Positions 16,938 through 25,264 of a stretch of DNA of 64,000 nt are shown piece after piece. The stretch comes from [Mycobacterium] zoologicum (GTDB taxonomy: Bacteria > Actinomycetota > Actinomycetes > Mycobacteriales > Mycobacteriaceae): assembly GCF_020172665.1 (NCBI RefSeq), contig NZ_CP083985.1:959994-1023993 (forward strand), in the 5' to 3' direction. Within the stretch, counting starts at the first letter, position 1. Every line of letters begins with the position of its first letter. The notes beneath the pieces were generated by a model. The model was given only the letters and a program-made list of their open reading frames with translations. It did not search any database and was not told the origin of the DNA. Position numbers and translations under genes: made by a program.

Positions 16938-17809
16938 TGGCTTCTTCTATCAGGTACCGGTACGCCACCGTCGCCGGGCGACGATTGTTCTACCGGGAGG
17001 CGGGCAGCGCCGGCGCGCCTGCGATCGTGCTGCTGCACGGCTTCCCCGCCAGTTCGCATATGTTCCGGGACCTCATTGCGCGCCTGGCTGACGACTACCG
17101 CGTGATCGCCCCCGACCACCTCGGGTTCGGGTACTCGGATATGCCGCCGGTGACTGAATTCGACTACACCTTCGACAATCTCACCGAGTTCACCCAGGCG
17201 CTGTTGGATCAGCTCGGGTTGGACCGCTACGCGATCTACGTCCAGGACTACGGTGCACCGATCGGCTGGCGCCTGGCGCTGAGTCGGCCCGGATCCATCA
17301 GCGCCATCGTCACGCAGAACGGCAACGGCTACGACGAGGGCTTCGTGGAGGATTTCTGGAAGACCGTCTGGGACTATCAGCATGAGCAGACCGCCGAGAC
17401 GGAGGCGGCCATCCGCACGGCGCTCGACGTCGACGCGGTCAAATGGCAGTACCTGACCGGCGCGCCGGATGAGTCCCTGGTCAGTCCCGACACCTGGACC
17501 TTGGACGCTGCGCTGCTGTCGCGGCCGGGCAACGACGAGGTTCAGCTCAAGCTGTTCCGGGACTACGCGACCAATGCGCCGATGTATCCCGCGCTGCACG
17601 ACTATCTGCGGTCCAGCGAAGTCCCGGTGCTGGCCGTCTGGGGGGACAAGGACCCGATCTTCGGCCCCGAAGGCGCCCGGGCCTTCGGCCGGGACGCGCA
17701 CGACGCCGAGATCCACCTGCTCGACGGCGGCCACTTCCTATTGGAGACCGCCGTCGACGAGGTCGCTGCATTGGTCAAGAACTTCTTGCACCGGATTCCC
17801 AGGAAATGA
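16937..17809 (+). CDS. Alpha/beta hydrolase, haloalkane dehalogenase/epoxide hydrolase-like
   Basis: This 290-residue cytoplasmic hydrolase has the HGFPASS oxyanion segment (about residues 35-41), VQDYGAPIG with Asp as nucleophile instead of Ser, a WGDKDPIFG acid segment and GGHFLLE with the catalytic His. An Asp nucleophile after Gln is the pattern of haloalkane dehalogenases and epoxide hydrolases, so C-halogen or epoxide substrates are possible. The ATG at 16937 has AAGGGG upstream. The stop overlaps an ATG of the next gene's extended frame (ATGA), and the two genes probably form one transcript with the quinone-reductase-like gene. It is likely controlled by the divergent CGNR protein. Confidence 0.88.
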   Translation: MASSIRYRYATVAGRRLFYREAGSAGAPAIVLLHGFPASSHMFRDLIARLADDYRVIAPDHLGFGYSDMPPVTEFDYTFDNLTEFTQALLDQLGLDRYAIYVQDYGAPIGWRLALSRPGSISAIVTQNGNGYDEGFVEDFWKTVWDYQHEQTAETEAAIRTALDVDAVKWQYLTGAPDESLVSPDTWTLDAALLSRPGNDEVQLKLFRDYATNAPMYPALHDYLRSSEVPVLAVWGDKDPIFGPEGARAFGRDAHDAEIHLLDGGHFLLETAVDEVAALVKNFLHRIPRK

Positions 17810-17862
17810 CCGCCGCAGCTCGAAAGTTCCAGTTCGCCAGTGATATTGAAGGAGACAACAAC

Positions 17863-18912
17863 ATGTCCACCACACCGACACCGACTGCCCCGCTCGCGCC
17901 CGCGATGGTGCGAGAAGCCCCGGGCGGCCCGACCATGCGGGCGATTGTTCTCGACGGCTTCGGCGGACCAGACGCCTTGGCCTACAACGATATCCCCAAA
18001 CCGCGACCCAAGCACGGTGAGGTGGTGATCAGGGTCAAGGGATTCGGGATCAACCACGCCGAGATGCACATGCGCCGCGGTGAGTGGGCCGAGGCTGCCG
18101 AAGTCAGCGGCATCGAATGCGTCGGCATCGTCGATGCCTGCCCTGGGGGAGAGTTTCAGGTCGGTGCCAAAGTCGCGGCCCTGATGGGTGGGCTCGGCCG
18201 CACCATCAACGGCAGCTACGCGCAGTTCACCCGGGTGGGCGCCGACAACGTCGCGCTGATCGAATCAGACCTGCCCTGGGATCAGTTGGCCGCGCTCCCG
18301 GAAACCTATGCCACCGCGTGGACCTGCCTGTTCCGCAACCTCAACCTGACTGCGGGGCAGACCATCGTGATTCGCGGGGCGACATCGTCGTTCGGTCAGG
18401 CCGCAGTGAAACTGGCTGTCGAAGCCGGTGCCCGGGTGATCGCCACGACGCGCAACCGGACACGATTCGACGTGCTGACCTCGCTGGGTGCCGAACGCGC
18501 CGAACTGGAGGTTCCCGATCTGGGTGCCCGCATCGCCGAGGCCAAGCAGATCGATGCTGTCCTGGATCTGGTGGGCAACAGCACGATCCTCGACTCCTTG
18601 GACATGCTGCGCAGGGGTGGAACGGCGTGCCTGGCCGGTTGGCTGGGCGGGCTGGATCCGATCGGTGACTTCAACCCGCTGCTGCAGATGGCCAGCGGCG
18701 TCAACCTCAGCTTCTTCGGCAGCTTCGTGTTCGGCACCCCCGGGTTCGCGCTATCCGATGTCCCGCTGCAGGACATCGCGAACAAGGTCCGCGACGGTCG
18801 CCTGGATGCCAGGCCCACGCATGTCTTTTCCTTTGACCAGATCCGCGAGGCGCATCGGGTCATGGAAGCAGGAGACGCCGTCGGCAAAATCGTCGTGGTG
18901 GTCGACGACTGA
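17863..18912 (+). CDS. MDR-family (zinc-independent) quinone oxidoreductase-like protein
   Basis: This 349-residue protein of the medium-chain dehydrogenase/reductase family has an N-terminal GroES-like domain and a Rossmann domain (RGATSSFGQAAVKLA near residue 165 as the NADPH-binding loop). No catalytic zinc ligands are visible, which fits the quinone reductase/crotonyl-CoA reductase-like branch. The ATG at 17863 with GAAGGAG upstream is preferred. A longer in-frame start at 17806 overlaps the hydrolase stop and is also possible. It probably reduces an alpha,beta-unsaturated ketone or quinone; the link to the hydrolase substrate is unknown. Confidence 0.88.
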   Translation: MSTTPTPTAPLAPAMVREAPGGPTMRAIVLDGFGGPDALAYNDIPKPRPKHGEVVIRVKGFGINHAEMHMRRGEWAEAAEVSGIECVGIVDACPGGEFQVGAKVAALMGGLGRTINGSYAQFTRVGADNVALIESDLPWDQLAALPETYATAWTCLFRNLNLTAGQTIVIRGATSSFGQAAVKLAVEAGARVIATTRNRTRFDVLTSLGAERAELEVPDLGARIAEAKQIDAVLDLVGNSTILDSLDMLRRGGTACLAGWLGGLDPIGDFNPLLQMASGVNLSFFGSFVFGTPGFALSDVPLQDIANKVRDGRLDARPTHVFSFDQIREAHRVMEAGDAVGKIVVVVDD

Positions 18913-18920
18913 GATCGTCG

Positions 18921-19487
18921 TTACGGGGAGTCGGTCAGGTCGGCCGGCGGCGTGTTCACCAGTAGTGGGTCGGGTACGGCTGACATCGCCAGCAGTCCCC
19001 GCACCCCGCGGATCACCAGCGGCCAGGTGCGCGGGTTGCGCAGGTTGAGTCCGCCGATGAGTTGCTTGAGCATCGACAGGGTGTCGAAGTAGATCCGCTC
19101 GGCGACCAGCTTCTCGTCCTGGTCGAAGACGAAGTACGCCGTCATCCGGGTGCAGTGTCGCGATCCGGTGGCCGGTATGCCGCCCAATGGCCCCAAATGT
19201 GTTCCGAGGAGCCAGAACTCGACGATCACGGCGTCGGCGCTGTGTCGCAGCGCGATGATCTCGTGGTCCTGGTCGGGGAACGCGACGCGGGTGTCCCGGT
19301 AGTAATCGCGGACCTCGGCGTCACCGTCGTGCACGGTCAGAGTGGGAACGATCTCGTAGTGCGGGTGGGGAAACGTGGCCAGCACGTCGTCCCAATCCTG
19401 GCGCACCTCGTCGTGGAAGTGATCGAGCACGAGCTTCTCGCGGGCCCGCAACACATCTGCGTGCGGGATGGCGAAGCGGTCGGTCAT
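18921..19487 (-). CDS. SnoaL/NTF2-like domain protein
   Basis: This 188-residue protein of the SnoaL-like polyketide-cyclase/nuclear transport factor 2 fold has an N-terminal helix pair, the HPHYEIVPTLTVHDG segment, a VRDYY helix and strands through VIVEFWLLGTH. The C-terminal extension (about residues 140-188) is longer than the usual fold and hydrophobic. The ATG at 19487 is preceded by GGAGGA. It is convergent with the MDR gene (8-bp gap). The fold often forms ligand-binding or isomerase sites; the substrate is unknown. Confidence 0.8.
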   Translation of the reverse strand: MTDRFAIPHADVLRAREKLVLDHFHDEVRQDWDDVLATFPHPHYEIVPTLTVHDGDAEVRDYYRDTRVAFPDQDHEIIALRHSADAVIVEFWLLGTHLGPLGGIPATGSRHCTRMTAYFVFDQDEKLVAERIYFDTLSMLKQLIGGLNLRNPRTWPLVIRGVRGLLAMSAVPDPLLVNTPPADLTDSP

Positions 19488-19592
19488 GAATCCTCCAGAC
19501 AACGGCCCGTCGGGCAGCCATAGTGGGAAGGTTAATCGTGTTCGGCGGTGCCACATCAGCAATGGCCCTGGTCCCGCTGGGAAGGGACACCC

Positions 19593-20345
19593 ATGAAGAT
19601 CGCCGTCGCCGGCGGTACGGGCAAGACCGGACGCCCGGTCGTCGCCCAGCTGGACGCGCAGGGGCACCAACTGGTGATCCTGGCCCGCTCACACGGGGTC
19701 GATCTGCTGCAGAACACCGGTCTTGAGGCAGCACTCGACGGTGTCGACGCCGTCATCGACGTCACCGACTTCGCGACCATGAACGCCAAGAAGGCGCGGG
19801 CCTCCTTCGGCGCGGCGACGGCCAACCTGCTGGCCGCCGCACGGCGGAGCGGAGTGCGCCACCATGTCGTGTTGTCGATCATCGGCATCGACCGGGCGCC
19901 CACCGGCTACTACCAGGGCAAGCTGTGCCAGGAGGAGACGGTGAAGGCCGGTGGAGTTCCGTGGACGATCCTGCGGGCCGCCCAATTTCACGAATTCGCC
20001 GCCCAGGTCCTGGCGCAGGTGCCCGGGCCGGTCGCGCTGGTGCCGAAGATGCGATCGCAGCCCATCGCTGTCAGTGAGGTCGCCGCCCACCTGTGCACCC
20101 TGGCCACCGGCGATCCCCAGCAGATGGCGCCCGAACTCGCCGGACCGCGGGTGGAATCGATGGTCGACATGGCCCGGCAGTTGATCCATCGACGCGGTCG
20201 GCACCGGCCCGTGATTCCACTTCGGTTACCGGGCGCGGCCGGCAAGGCCATTGCCGGCGGCGCACTGCTGCCGACACATCCCGGCCCCAGGGGGCGTCAG
20301 ACGTATGCCGACTGGCTGGCCGCACTCACCCCGGAGGACACATGA
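19593..20345 (+). CDS. NmrA-like NAD(P)-binding atypical SDR
   Basis: This 250-residue protein opens with a Rossmann strand and GGTGKTGRPVVAQL, the glycine pattern of NmrA/atypical SDR sensors and reductases. There is no YXXXK catalytic pair in the usual place, although GYYQGKL (about residues 108-114) may serve. The ATG at 19593 has GAAGGGA upstream. The end overlaps the start of the membrane protein gene (ATGA), so it begins a coupled run of four genes through the MarR regulator. It may sense or reduce an NADP-linked substrate. Confidence 0.85.
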   Translation: MKIAVAGGTGKTGRPVVAQLDAQGHQLVILARSHGVDLLQNTGLEAALDGVDAVIDVTDFATMNAKKARASFGAATANLLAAARRSGVRHHVVLSIIGIDRAPTGYYQGKLCQEETVKAGGVPWTILRAAQFHEFAAQVLAQVPGPVALVPKMRSQPIAVSEVAAHLCTLATGDPQQMAPELAGPRVESMVDMARQLIHRRGRHRPVIPLRLPGAAGKAIAGGALLPTHPGPRGRQTYADWLAALTPEDT

Positions 20346-20773
20346 ATCTCATCGTGCATCGCCTCGCTCTGATCCTGCTGACACTCGTGGGCCTGAGCCT
20401 GGGAGTGTGGGCCTACTTCGCTCCGCTGAATTGGTACAACACGTTTCCCGGCATGGGCATGCACTGGCTGCCGGTGCTTGGCCCCTACAACGAGCATTTC
20501 GTGAAGGACGTCGGCTCCCTGTTCTTCGGGCTGGCGGTGCTGAGCGCCCTGGCGCTGTACTACCTGCGCAACCGCCCCGTCGTCGTGATCACGGCGGTCG
20601 GCTGGTCGGTTTTCAATGTCCTGCACCTGATCTACCACGTCGGCATGCTGCACATGTACGGCCGGCGTGACGCGGTACTGAACGTCGTCAGCCTCGGCCT
20701 GCGCTGGTGTTGTCGCTTGTCCTGCTCGTCCCCGCACGCAGCCACGCCACCGCGGACCGCGCATGACACATGA
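20342..20773 (+). CDS. Four-helix membrane protein with frameshifted C-terminus
   Basis: This 143-residue integral membrane protein has helices at about residues 6-26, 58-76 and 80-100. Its function is unknown. In the present frame the last 27 residues are polar and basic (RWCCRLSCSS...). If one G is restored at about 20701, the DNA reads LALVLSLVLLVPARSHATADRA, a normal fourth helix and tail, and stops at 20764-20766 in a clean ATGA overlap with the next gene. I infer a single-base deletion, real or a sequencing error. The start is coupled to the NmrA-like gene. Confidence 0.7.
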   Translation: MNLIVHRLALILLTLVGLSLGVWAYFAPLNWYNTFPGMGMHWLPVLGPYNEHFVKDVGSLFFGLAVLSALALYYLRNRPVVVITAVGWSVFNVLHLIYHVGMLHMYGRRDAVLNVVSLGLRWCCRLSCSSPHAATPPRTAHDT

Positions 20774-22436
20774 CTACGACGTTGTGGTGATCGGCTCGGG
20801 AATCGGCGGCAGCGTCGCGGCGCTGCGGCTGACCGAGAAGGGCTATCGGGTCGGCGTGCTGGACATGGGCCGGCGCTGGGCCCCTACCGACTTCCCGCCC
20901 AACAACTGGCATGTCCGCAAGGCCATGTGGGCGCCGAAACTGGGCTGCTACGGCCCGCAACGTTTGACCGTGCTGGGCAAGACATTCATCGCCAGCGCGG
21001 TCGGAGTCGGCGGCGGATCGCTGATCTACGGCAACACCCTCTACGAACCGTTGGAGCGCTTCTACTCCGACCCGCAGTGGGCGCACATCACCGACTGGCG
21101 CTCCGAGCTCGCACCGTATTACGACCAGGCCCGCCGGATGCTCGGGGTGACGCCCACCCCGCACACCACCCCGGCCGACGAGGTGTTGCTGGCGGTGGCC
21201 CGCGATCTCGGCGTCGAGCACACCTACCACCCCACCAACGTCGGGGTGTTCTTCGGTGACGAGCCCGGCAAGACCGTCCCGGATCCGTTCTTCGGCGGCG
21301 CCGGCCCGGATCGCGCCGGCTGCATCGGATGCGCGCAGTGCTTCACCGGTTGCCCGCACAACGCCAAGAACACCACCGAGACCAACTACCTGTATCTGGC
21401 CGAACATGCCGGCGCCGAAATCCATCCGCTGACCATGGTCACCGATGTGCGGCCCGACGGCGACGGCTATGTGGTGAGCACGGTGCGCACCGGCCGGTGG
21501 CTGCGTAAGCACAAGCGGGACATCACCGCCGGCCAGGTGGTGTTCGCCGCGGCGTCGCTGGGCACCCAGCGGCTGCTGCACAAGCTGCGCGACACCGGAT
21601 CACTGCCGAACCTCTCGCCGCGGCTGGGGGAGCTGACCCGCACCAATTCCGAAGAGGTGCCGGTGGTGTTCGCGCCCGACCGTGACGACTTCGCCCAGGG
21701 CGTGGCGATCACCTCGTCGATCCACCCGGAGGCCAACACCCATGTCGAGGTGTGCCGTTATGGCAAAGGCTCCAACCTGTTGTCGATGATGGGCACCCAT
21801 CTGATCGACGGTGGCCCTTGGCGTTTCGCGCGGCTGCTGCTGATGATTCTGCGGCATCCGGTGATGTTGCTGCGCAGCCTGTTTCCGCGCAACGCCTCGG
21901 AGCATTCGATCATCATCCTGGTGATGCAATCACTGGACAACTCGCTGACCACCTATCGTCGCCGTGGCCTGTTCGGCACCCGTATGACGGCGAAACAGGG
22001 TGTGGGCGAACCCAATCCGGATTGGATCCCGACCGCCCACGATGTGGCGCGCCGGATGGCCGAAAAGGTCGGCGGCGTCGCCGGGGGTACCTACCTCGAC
22101 GCGCTCAACATCCCGTTGACGGCACACTTCATCGGGGGCTGCCCGATCGGCGAGTCCGCGCAGACCGGAGTCCTCGACCCCTATCAGCGGGCCTACGGAC
22201 ATCCTGGCATCCATGTCGTCGACGGCTCGGCGATCACGGCCAACCTGGGTGTGAACCCGTCGTTCACCATCACCGCGCAAGCCGAACGGGCGATGGCGTT
22301 CTGGCCCAACAACGGTGAGCCGGATCCACGCCCGCCACTGGGACAGTCCTATCGGCGCATTCCACCGGTGCCCCCGCAACACCCGACGGTCCCGGACAGT
22401 GCGTCCGGCGCGCTGCGGCTGCCGCTGGCACCATGA
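20763..22436 (+). CDS. GMC-family FAD oxidoreductase (cholesterol oxidase ChoD-like)
   Basis: This 557-residue flavoprotein has an N-terminal FAD-binding GSGIGGSVAALRL (residues 11-23), the GVGGGSLIYGNTL segment and a C-terminal GMC signature region ending in VDGSAITANLGVNPSFTITA. A CIGCAQCFTGCPHNAKN cluster (about residues 182-198) is typical of the ChoD-like mycobacterial branch. No signal peptide is present. The substrate may be a sterol or another alcohol; real activity of ChoD-like proteins on cholesterol is debated. It overlaps the preceding gene, and its stop overlaps the marR start (ATGA). Confidence 0.9.
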   Translation: MTHDYDVVVIGSGIGGSVAALRLTEKGYRVGVLDMGRRWAPTDFPPNNWHVRKAMWAPKLGCYGPQRLTVLGKTFIASAVGVGGGSLIYGNTLYEPLERFYSDPQWAHITDWRSELAPYYDQARRMLGVTPTPHTTPADEVLLAVARDLGVEHTYHPTNVGVFFGDEPGKTVPDPFFGGAGPDRAGCIGCAQCFTGCPHNAKNTTETNYLYLAEHAGAEIHPLTMVTDVRPDGDGYVVSTVRTGRWLRKHKRDITAGQVVFAAASLGTQRLLHKLRDTGSLPNLSPRLGELTRTNSEEVPVVFAPDRDDFAQGVAITSSIHPEANTHVEVCRYGKGSNLLSMMGTHLIDGGPWRFARLLLMILRHPVMLLRSLFPRNASEHSIIILVMQSLDNSLTTYRRRGLFGTRMTAKQGVGEPNPDWIPTAHDVARRMAEKVGGVAGGTYLDALNIPLTAHFIGGCPIGESAQTGVLDPYQRAYGHPGIHVVDGSAITANLGVNPSFTITAQAERAMAFWPNNGEPDPRPPLGQSYRRIPPVPPQHPTVPDSASGALRLPLAP

Positions 22437-22921
22437 AGCCGAATGAGGATACCCCTGGCCGAGGCGCGCTGGAGTCACTGATAGCAGCCGATCTGCGGGA
22501 GTTGACCGCCGAATCCGAGCAGATCGGGCAGCGTTTCGCCGGATCTCAAGACGTGCGTGCCAACGATTTTCGCGCCCTGCTGCACATCATGGTCGCCGAG
22601 ACGGCCGGCAAGCCGATCAGCCCCGGTGAACTCGGTCAACGGATGGGGCTATCCGGTGCCGGCACCACGTATCTGGTCGATCGGCTGATCGAGTCGGGCC
22701 ACGTCCGGCGCGAAGCGCACGAGTCCGATCGTCGCAAGGTGGTCTTGCGTTATGCCCAAAGAGGTCTGGATACCGCCAGCGCTTTCTTCACCCCGCTGCA
22801 CAACCACACTCATCGGGCGATGGCGAAACTTTCCGATTCCGACCTGGAGACCGCCCACGAGGTGTTCGGCGCCCTCATCGCGGCCATGCGAGATTTCCGC
22901 GCCGAGTTGGACCTGACCTGA
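22433..22921 (+). CDS. MarR-family transcriptional regulator
   Basis: This 162-residue winged-helix regulator has the helix-turn-helix SPGELGQRMGLSGAGTTYLVDRL (about residues 62-84) and the wing motif ESDRRKVVL. Flanking helices would form the dimer interface. It is the last gene of the coupled NmrA, membrane protein, GMC oxidase, MarR run and probably autoregulates it. The ligand is unknown. Confidence 0.9.
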   Translation: MKPNEDTPGRGALESLIAADLRELTAESEQIGQRFAGSQDVRANDFRALLHIMVAETAGKPISPGELGQRMGLSGAGTTYLVDRLIESGHVRREAHESDRRKVVLRYAQRGLDTASAFFTPLHNHTHRAMAKLSDSDLETAHEVFGALIAAMRDFRAELDLT

Positions 22922-22982
22922 ACCGCTCCTGCGCGAGCAGCGTCGCGATGCGCCGTCGACGGTGCGCCGCTATCCTGGCGCT

Positions 22983-23369
22983 GTGCCGACGTTCTCCGAG
23001 GTGTCTCGTGAAAAATATCTGCTGCTGACCACGTTCACCAAGGACGGCAGGGCCAAGCCGACCGCGGTGTGGGGAGTGCCCGACGGCGACAAACTACTGG
23101 TGATCACTGACGATGGTTCGTGGAAGACCAAGCGGATCCGCAACACCCCGCGGGTGACCATCCAGAAATGCGGCGCGCTGGGCGCCCCGAAAGGTGAGCC
23201 GGTCGAAGCGGTGGCCGCAGTGTTGCCCAAGAGCGAGACCCGGCGGGTCTACGACGCGGTCGTCAAACGCTACTGGTGGCATGCGTGGTGGTTCGTCCCG
23301 CACTCGATCGTGCGGGGTGGCATCGACAAGGTTCACATCGGCTTGGAGATCACACCCGCCACTTCGTAG
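22983..23369 (+). CDS. PPOX-class F420-dependent enzyme
   Basis: This 128-residue split-barrel protein of the pyridoxamine-phosphate-oxidase/F420 reductase superfamily is characteristic of mycobacteria. It has a KYLLLTTFTKDGRAKPTAVW first strand pair, the LLVITDDGSWKTKRIRN cofactor-binding segment and a short C-terminal barrel. The GTG at 22983 (VPTFSEV) gives the normal length. There is no clear Shine-Dalgarno, so it may be leaderless. F420 or FMN binding is expected; the substrate is unknown. Confidence 0.85.
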   Translation: MPTFSEVSREKYLLLTTFTKDGRAKPTAVWGVPDGDKLLVITDDGSWKTKRIRNTPRVTIQKCGALGAPKGEPVEAVAAVLPKSETRRVYDAVVKRYWWHAWWFVPHSIVRGGIDKVHIGLEITPATS

Positions 23370-23407
23370 CCCGCGCGCGGCAACCGGTCCGCAGGCAGGA
23401 TGGTCAG

Positions 23408-24748
23408 ATGCCGACCTTGCTGTGGTTTCGCCGCGACCTGCGAGTCGGTGATCTGCCGGCACTGTCGGCTGCGGTGGCCGATGACCCCGAAGTCCTGGCG
23501 TGCTTCGTGCTGGATCCACGGTTGGAGGCGTCATCGGGTCAGCGTCGACTGCAGTTCCTCGGTGACTGCCTGCGGCAACTGCGTGATGATCTCGATGGCC
23601 GGCTGCTGATCACCCGCGGGACGGCGCACGAACGGATCCCGCAGCTCGCCCGGGAGATCGCCGCCTCGGCTGTGCACGTGTCGGGTGATTTCACCCCATT
23701 CGGGCAGCGACGCGACCAGCAGGTGCAGAGTGCGCTCGGTGGCGTGCCGCTGGTGTCTACCGGTTCGCCCTACCTGGTCTCGCCCGGGCGCGTGGTGAAG
23801 GACGATGGCAGCCCGTATCGCGTGTTCACTCCGTTCTTTCGGCGGTGGCGCGAACACGGCTGGCGCCGGCCCGCCTCCTCCGGCCCCGAATCCGCGCGGT
23901 GGATCGATCCGTCAGGCGTGCCCGGTTCCGATCCGGCGGAGATCCCCGACCTCGGTGTCGAACTCGAATTGCCCGCCGGGGAGCCCGCAGCACTGCAGCA
24001 CTGGCGAGGTTTTGTGGAGGCTCGATCGGACCGCTACGAGTCCGACCGTGACCGACCCGATCGCGACGGCGGCAGCCGGATGTCGGCCTACCTGAAATTC
24101 GGCAACATCCATCCGCGCACCATGGCAGTCGACCTCGATATGCGATGTCCCGGTCGGGCAGCGTACTTGCGGCAGTTGGCTTTTCGGGACTTCTATGCGG
24201 CGGTGCTGCATCACTGGCCGCGCAGTGCCTGGGCGAATTGGAATCGGGATTTCGACTCGATTCAGACCGATACCGATGCCGAGGCGCAACGTCGGTTCGA
24301 GCGGTGGAAGACCGGGCAGACCGGCTTTCCCATCGTCGATGCGGGGATGCGTGAACTGAGCGCCACCGGATTCATGCACAACCGCGTGCGGATGATCGCC
24401 GCGTCGTTCCTCGTCAAAGATCTACATCTGCCCTGGCAGTGGGGAGCGCGCTGGTTCTTGGATCAGTTGGTCGACGGCGACATGGCCAACAATCAGCATG
24501 GCTGGCAGTGGGCCGCGGGATGCGGCACCGATGCGGCGCCGTATTTCCGCGTCTTCAACCCGACGCTGCAGGGCGCCAAGTTCGACCCGGACGGTGCTTA
24601 CGTGCGCCGCTGGGTTCCGGAGTTGGCCGATGTCGAAGACCCCCACCTGGTCAAGGGAGCCCGGCCGCGGGATTACCCGGCGCCGATCGTGGATCACCGC
24701 GACGAGCGCGCCGAGGCGCTGCGCCGGTATCTTTCAATAAATGAATAA
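23408..24748 (+). CDS. phr: Deoxyribodipyrimidine photolyase
   Basis: This 446-residue cryptochrome/photolyase-family enzyme should split cyclobutane pyrimidine dimers using blue light. It has an N-terminal alpha/beta antenna domain (LLWFRRDLRVGDLPAL at residues 4-19) and a C-terminal FAD-binding helical domain with MRELSATGFMHNRVRM and DGDMANNQHGWQWAAG, the class I signature segments. The ATG at 23408 gives the expected N-terminus. It is followed by TspO and, convergently, by a TIGR01777 epimerase, a grouping often seen with light-responsive genes in actinobacteria. The last codons run into an AT-rich palindrome. Confidence 0.92.
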   Translation: MPTLLWFRRDLRVGDLPALSAAVADDPEVLACFVLDPRLEASSGQRRLQFLGDCLRQLRDDLDGRLLITRGTAHERIPQLAREIAASAVHVSGDFTPFGQRRDQQVQSALGGVPLVSTGSPYLVSPGRVVKDDGSPYRVFTPFFRRWREHGWRRPASSGPESARWIDPSGVPGSDPAEIPDLGVELELPAGEPAALQHWRGFVEARSDRYESDRDRPDRDGGSRMSAYLKFGNIHPRTMAVDLDMRCPGRAAYLRQLAFRDFYAAVLHHWPRSAWANWNRDFDSIQTDTDAEAQRRFERWKTGQTGFPIVDAGMRELSATGFMHNRVRMIAASFLVKDLHLPWQWGARWFLDQLVDGDMANNQHGWQWAAGCGTDAAPYFRVFNPTLQGAKFDPDGAYVRRWVPELADVEDPHLVKGARPRDYPAPIVDHRDERAEALRRYLSINE

Positions 24749-24755
24749 TTCATTT
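24739..24755. promoter_or_regulatory. AT-rich palindrome between phr and tspO
   Basis: AAATGAATAATTCATTT is a 17-bp palindrome around a central A, followed by a partial repeat AATGAATG. It covers the phr stop codon and lies 20 bp upstream of tspO. Its base composition contrasts sharply with its surroundings and suggests a repressor site or a small hairpin. Confidence 0.45.
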
Positions 24756-24775
24756 AATGAATGAGAAGAGGGAGC

Positions 24776-25264
24776 ATGCGTCTGACCACTCTGCTCGGCA
24801 CCGGTGCCGCAGTCGCCGTCACGGCGGTCACCGGCGCTCTCGCGACCACACCGGAGGTCGAAAGCGGTTGGTATGAGCAGCTGCGAAAGCCGCCATATCA
24901 ACCGCCCCGCCAAGTTTTCCCGCTGGTCTGGCCCGCGCTCTACGCCGACGTCGCAGTCGTCTCGGCATCCACCATCGATCGATTGAACGCCCAAGGCGAG
25001 TACAAGAAGCGCGGGGCGTATCAGGCCGCGCTGTTGATCAATCTCGCGCTCAACGCCGGCTGGTCGTGGCTGTTCTTCAACCGGCGTCGCTTCGGGTCGT
25101 CGACGCTGCTCAGTGCGGCTCTGACCGCGAGCAGCACCGACCTGACCCGCCGGGCGGTCGGTGCTGAAGGCGGGCGCGCCCTGCCGCTGGCGTTGTATTC
25201 GCTGTGGTGCGCTTTCGCCACCGTGCTGTGTGGCCACATCGCGATACTCAACCGCCGGCGGTAG
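24776..25264 (+). CDS. tspO: TspO/MBR-family membrane protein
   Basis: This 162-residue five-helix membrane protein of the translocator family has the PEVESGWYEQLRKPPYQPP loop (about residues 25-43) and the WPALYADV helix, close to the conserved W-Y-L-K-P-W pattern of TspO. Bacterial TspO binds porphyrins and modulates stress and tetrapyrrole traffic. The ATG at 24776 with AGAGGGAG upstream is chosen over an in-frame upstream start. It follows phr, and its 3' end overlaps the convergent epimerase by 17 bp. Confidence 0.9.
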   Translation: MRLTTLLGTGAAVAVTAVTGALATTPEVESGWYEQLRKPPYQPPRQVFPLVWPALYADVAVVSASTIDRLNAQGEYKKRGAYQAALLINLALNAGWSWLFFNRRRFGSSTLLSAALTASSTDLTRRAVGAEGGRALPLALYSLWCAFATVLCGHIAILNRRR

